From positions 1 through 5,855 of the forward strand of contig JAJYPW010000061.1 in NCBI GenBank assembly GCA_021795055.1: 5,855 nt of DNA, given 5' to 3'. Shown piece by piece: positions 5,295 through 5,855 of the stretch (its first letter is position 1; every line of letters begins with the position of its first letter). The position numbers were made by a program, and so were the translations under genes. Under the pieces are notes generated by a model. It worked only from the letters and a program-made list of their open reading frames with translations, was not told where the DNA came from and made no database searches. The stretch is from Thermoplasmata archaeon (lineage in GTDB: Archaea; Thermoplasmatota; Thermoplasmata; Thermoplasmatales; Thermoplasmataceae).

Positions 5295-5855
5295 CACGAT
5301 CCTCCTTTTTTGTAACTGTATTCCCTATCATCTTCCTCATATTGATAATATCCTATGAGCCTGTAATATTCCTCACGGGTCATGAGGGAATCAATAAAGC
5401 CGCGCTGCGTTCCGGTTGTCGCGAGAGCTCGATATACCTTTTCGAGTGTGCTCAGGGCCGCGCGAAAACCAGTCAGGGGATATATCACGATTCTGAATCC
5501 AATTTCTCCAAGTTCATCGGCGGAAAGGAGGGGCGATTTGCCGAATTCCGTCATGTTGGCGAGGAGGGGAACTTTTATGTTCCTGGCCAGCTTTTTGAAG
5601 TCTTCCACTGATTCCGGGGCTTCTGGAAAAACTGCATCAGCGCCTTCTTCAGCATAGAGGTTTGCCCTTTCGATTGCTGAGTCGATCCCCTCGACAGCAA
5701 TTGAGTCTGTCCTGGCGATTATCATGAAATCATCGTTGCGTCTTGACCTTACGGCAGCCCTTATCTTGGAAGCCATTTCCTCCCTTGGAACGAGTTCCTT
5801 ACCCGAAAGGTGGCCGCATTTCTTGGGAAGCAACTGATCCTCCAGGTGAATTCCT
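5294..5855 (-). CDS. prpB: methylisocitrate lyase (PrpB-type), 5' end outside window
   Basis: This enzyme of the isocitrate lyase/PEP mutase superfamily splits 2-methylisocitrate into pyruvate and succinate, the last step of the methylcitrate cycle for propionyl-CoA. About 186 C-terminal residues are present; the reading frame is open to the edge, so the TTG near 5833 is internal, not a start. The first visible residues, GIHLEDQ, continue into PKKCGH, the superfamily's active-site loop with the catalytic Cys. These are followed by EEMASKIRAAV, ARTDSIAVEGIDSAIERA, DAVFPEAPES, LLANMTEFGKSPLL, IYPLTGFRA and, near the C-terminus, YYQYEE. The LANMTEFG and YPL segments match PrpB rather than long isocitrate lyases, which carry insertions. 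About one third of the protein (the N-terminal barrel strands) is missing from the window. The gene is followed directly by the citrate synthase homologue with a 1-base overlap, so the two form one operon. Other superfamily members such as dimethylmalate lyase are a less likely alternative. Confidence 0.9.
   Translation of the reverse strand, partial: GIHLEDQLLPKKCGHLSGKELVPREEMASKIRAAVRSRRNDDFMIIARTDSIAVEGIDSAIERANLYAEEGADAVFPEAPESVEDFKKLARNIKVPLLANMTEFGKSPLLSADELGEIGFRIVIYPLTGFRAALSTLEKVYRALATTGTQRGFIDSLMTREEYYRLIGYYQYEEDDREYSYKKGGS
5301..5305 (-). promoter_or_regulatory. Shine-Dalgarno site deciding the citrate synthase start
   Basis: On the - strand the bases read AAAAAAGGAGGATCGTGATGG. 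GGAGG lies inside the end of the prpB gene, 6 bases before the ATG at 5294 and 3 bases before the GTG at 5297. The normal 5-10 base spacing favours the ATG, giving a 1-base overlap with the prpB stop (TGATG) and translational coupling. Confidence 0.6.

Noticed and set aside
5279..5657. Two + strand open frames opposite prpB
   Set aside because: They lie opposite strongly conserved PrpB segments and have no supporting signals.
5831..5833. TTG as the start codon of prpB
   Set aside because: The frame stays open to the window edge and the upstream residues GIHLEDQ match the conserved family sequence, so the real start lies beyond 5855.

Overview
The window reads as a chromosomal stretch from an archaeon, most likely a member of the Thermoplasmata or a near relative. 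This rests on archaeal-type ribosomal proteins, an archaeal RNA polymerase subunit D, the archaeal gene order S13-S4-S11-RpoD (bacteria have S13-S11-S4-RpoA), TATA-like promoter boxes, and Arg codons dominated by AGA/AGG. The lineage call is inference from protein character, not a computed phylogeny.

Layout on the + strand: a small DUF357-family gene with its own TATA box (52-342), then a 123-bp gap with a T-run and a promoter, then a compact operon of rps13 (466-1158), rps4 (1163-1786), rps11 (1786-2169), rpoD (2169-2990), NAD kinase (2997-3824) and a JAMM/MPN metalloprotease-like gene (3811-4173). Junctions in this operon are a 4-nt gap, two 1-nt stop/start overlaps, a 6-nt gap and a 14-nt overlap, so all six genes are probably co-transcribed and translationally coupled. 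On the - strand, converging on the operon across a 68-bp AT-rich gap, lies a citrate synthase-family gene (4242-5294) directly behind a PrpB-type methylisocitrate lyase gene that runs off the right edge (5294-5855, 5' end missing).

Functionally the + strand joins small-subunit ribosome assembly and RNA polymerase assembly to NADP supply and a JAMM hydrolase, a family that in archaea includes enzymes removing ubiquitin-like SAMP proteins. The - strand pair suggests a 2-methylcitrate (propionate) pathway, with the citrate synthase homologue probably acting as 2-methylcitrate synthase.

The points most worth a second look are the NAD kinase-JAMM tail where many euryarchaea carry rpl18e, the long Lys/Glu tail on S13, the RpoD that keeps a zinc loop but has no cysteine in its third domain, and the prpB-prpC-like pair. 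I see no mobile element, CRISPR array, tRNA or rRNA.
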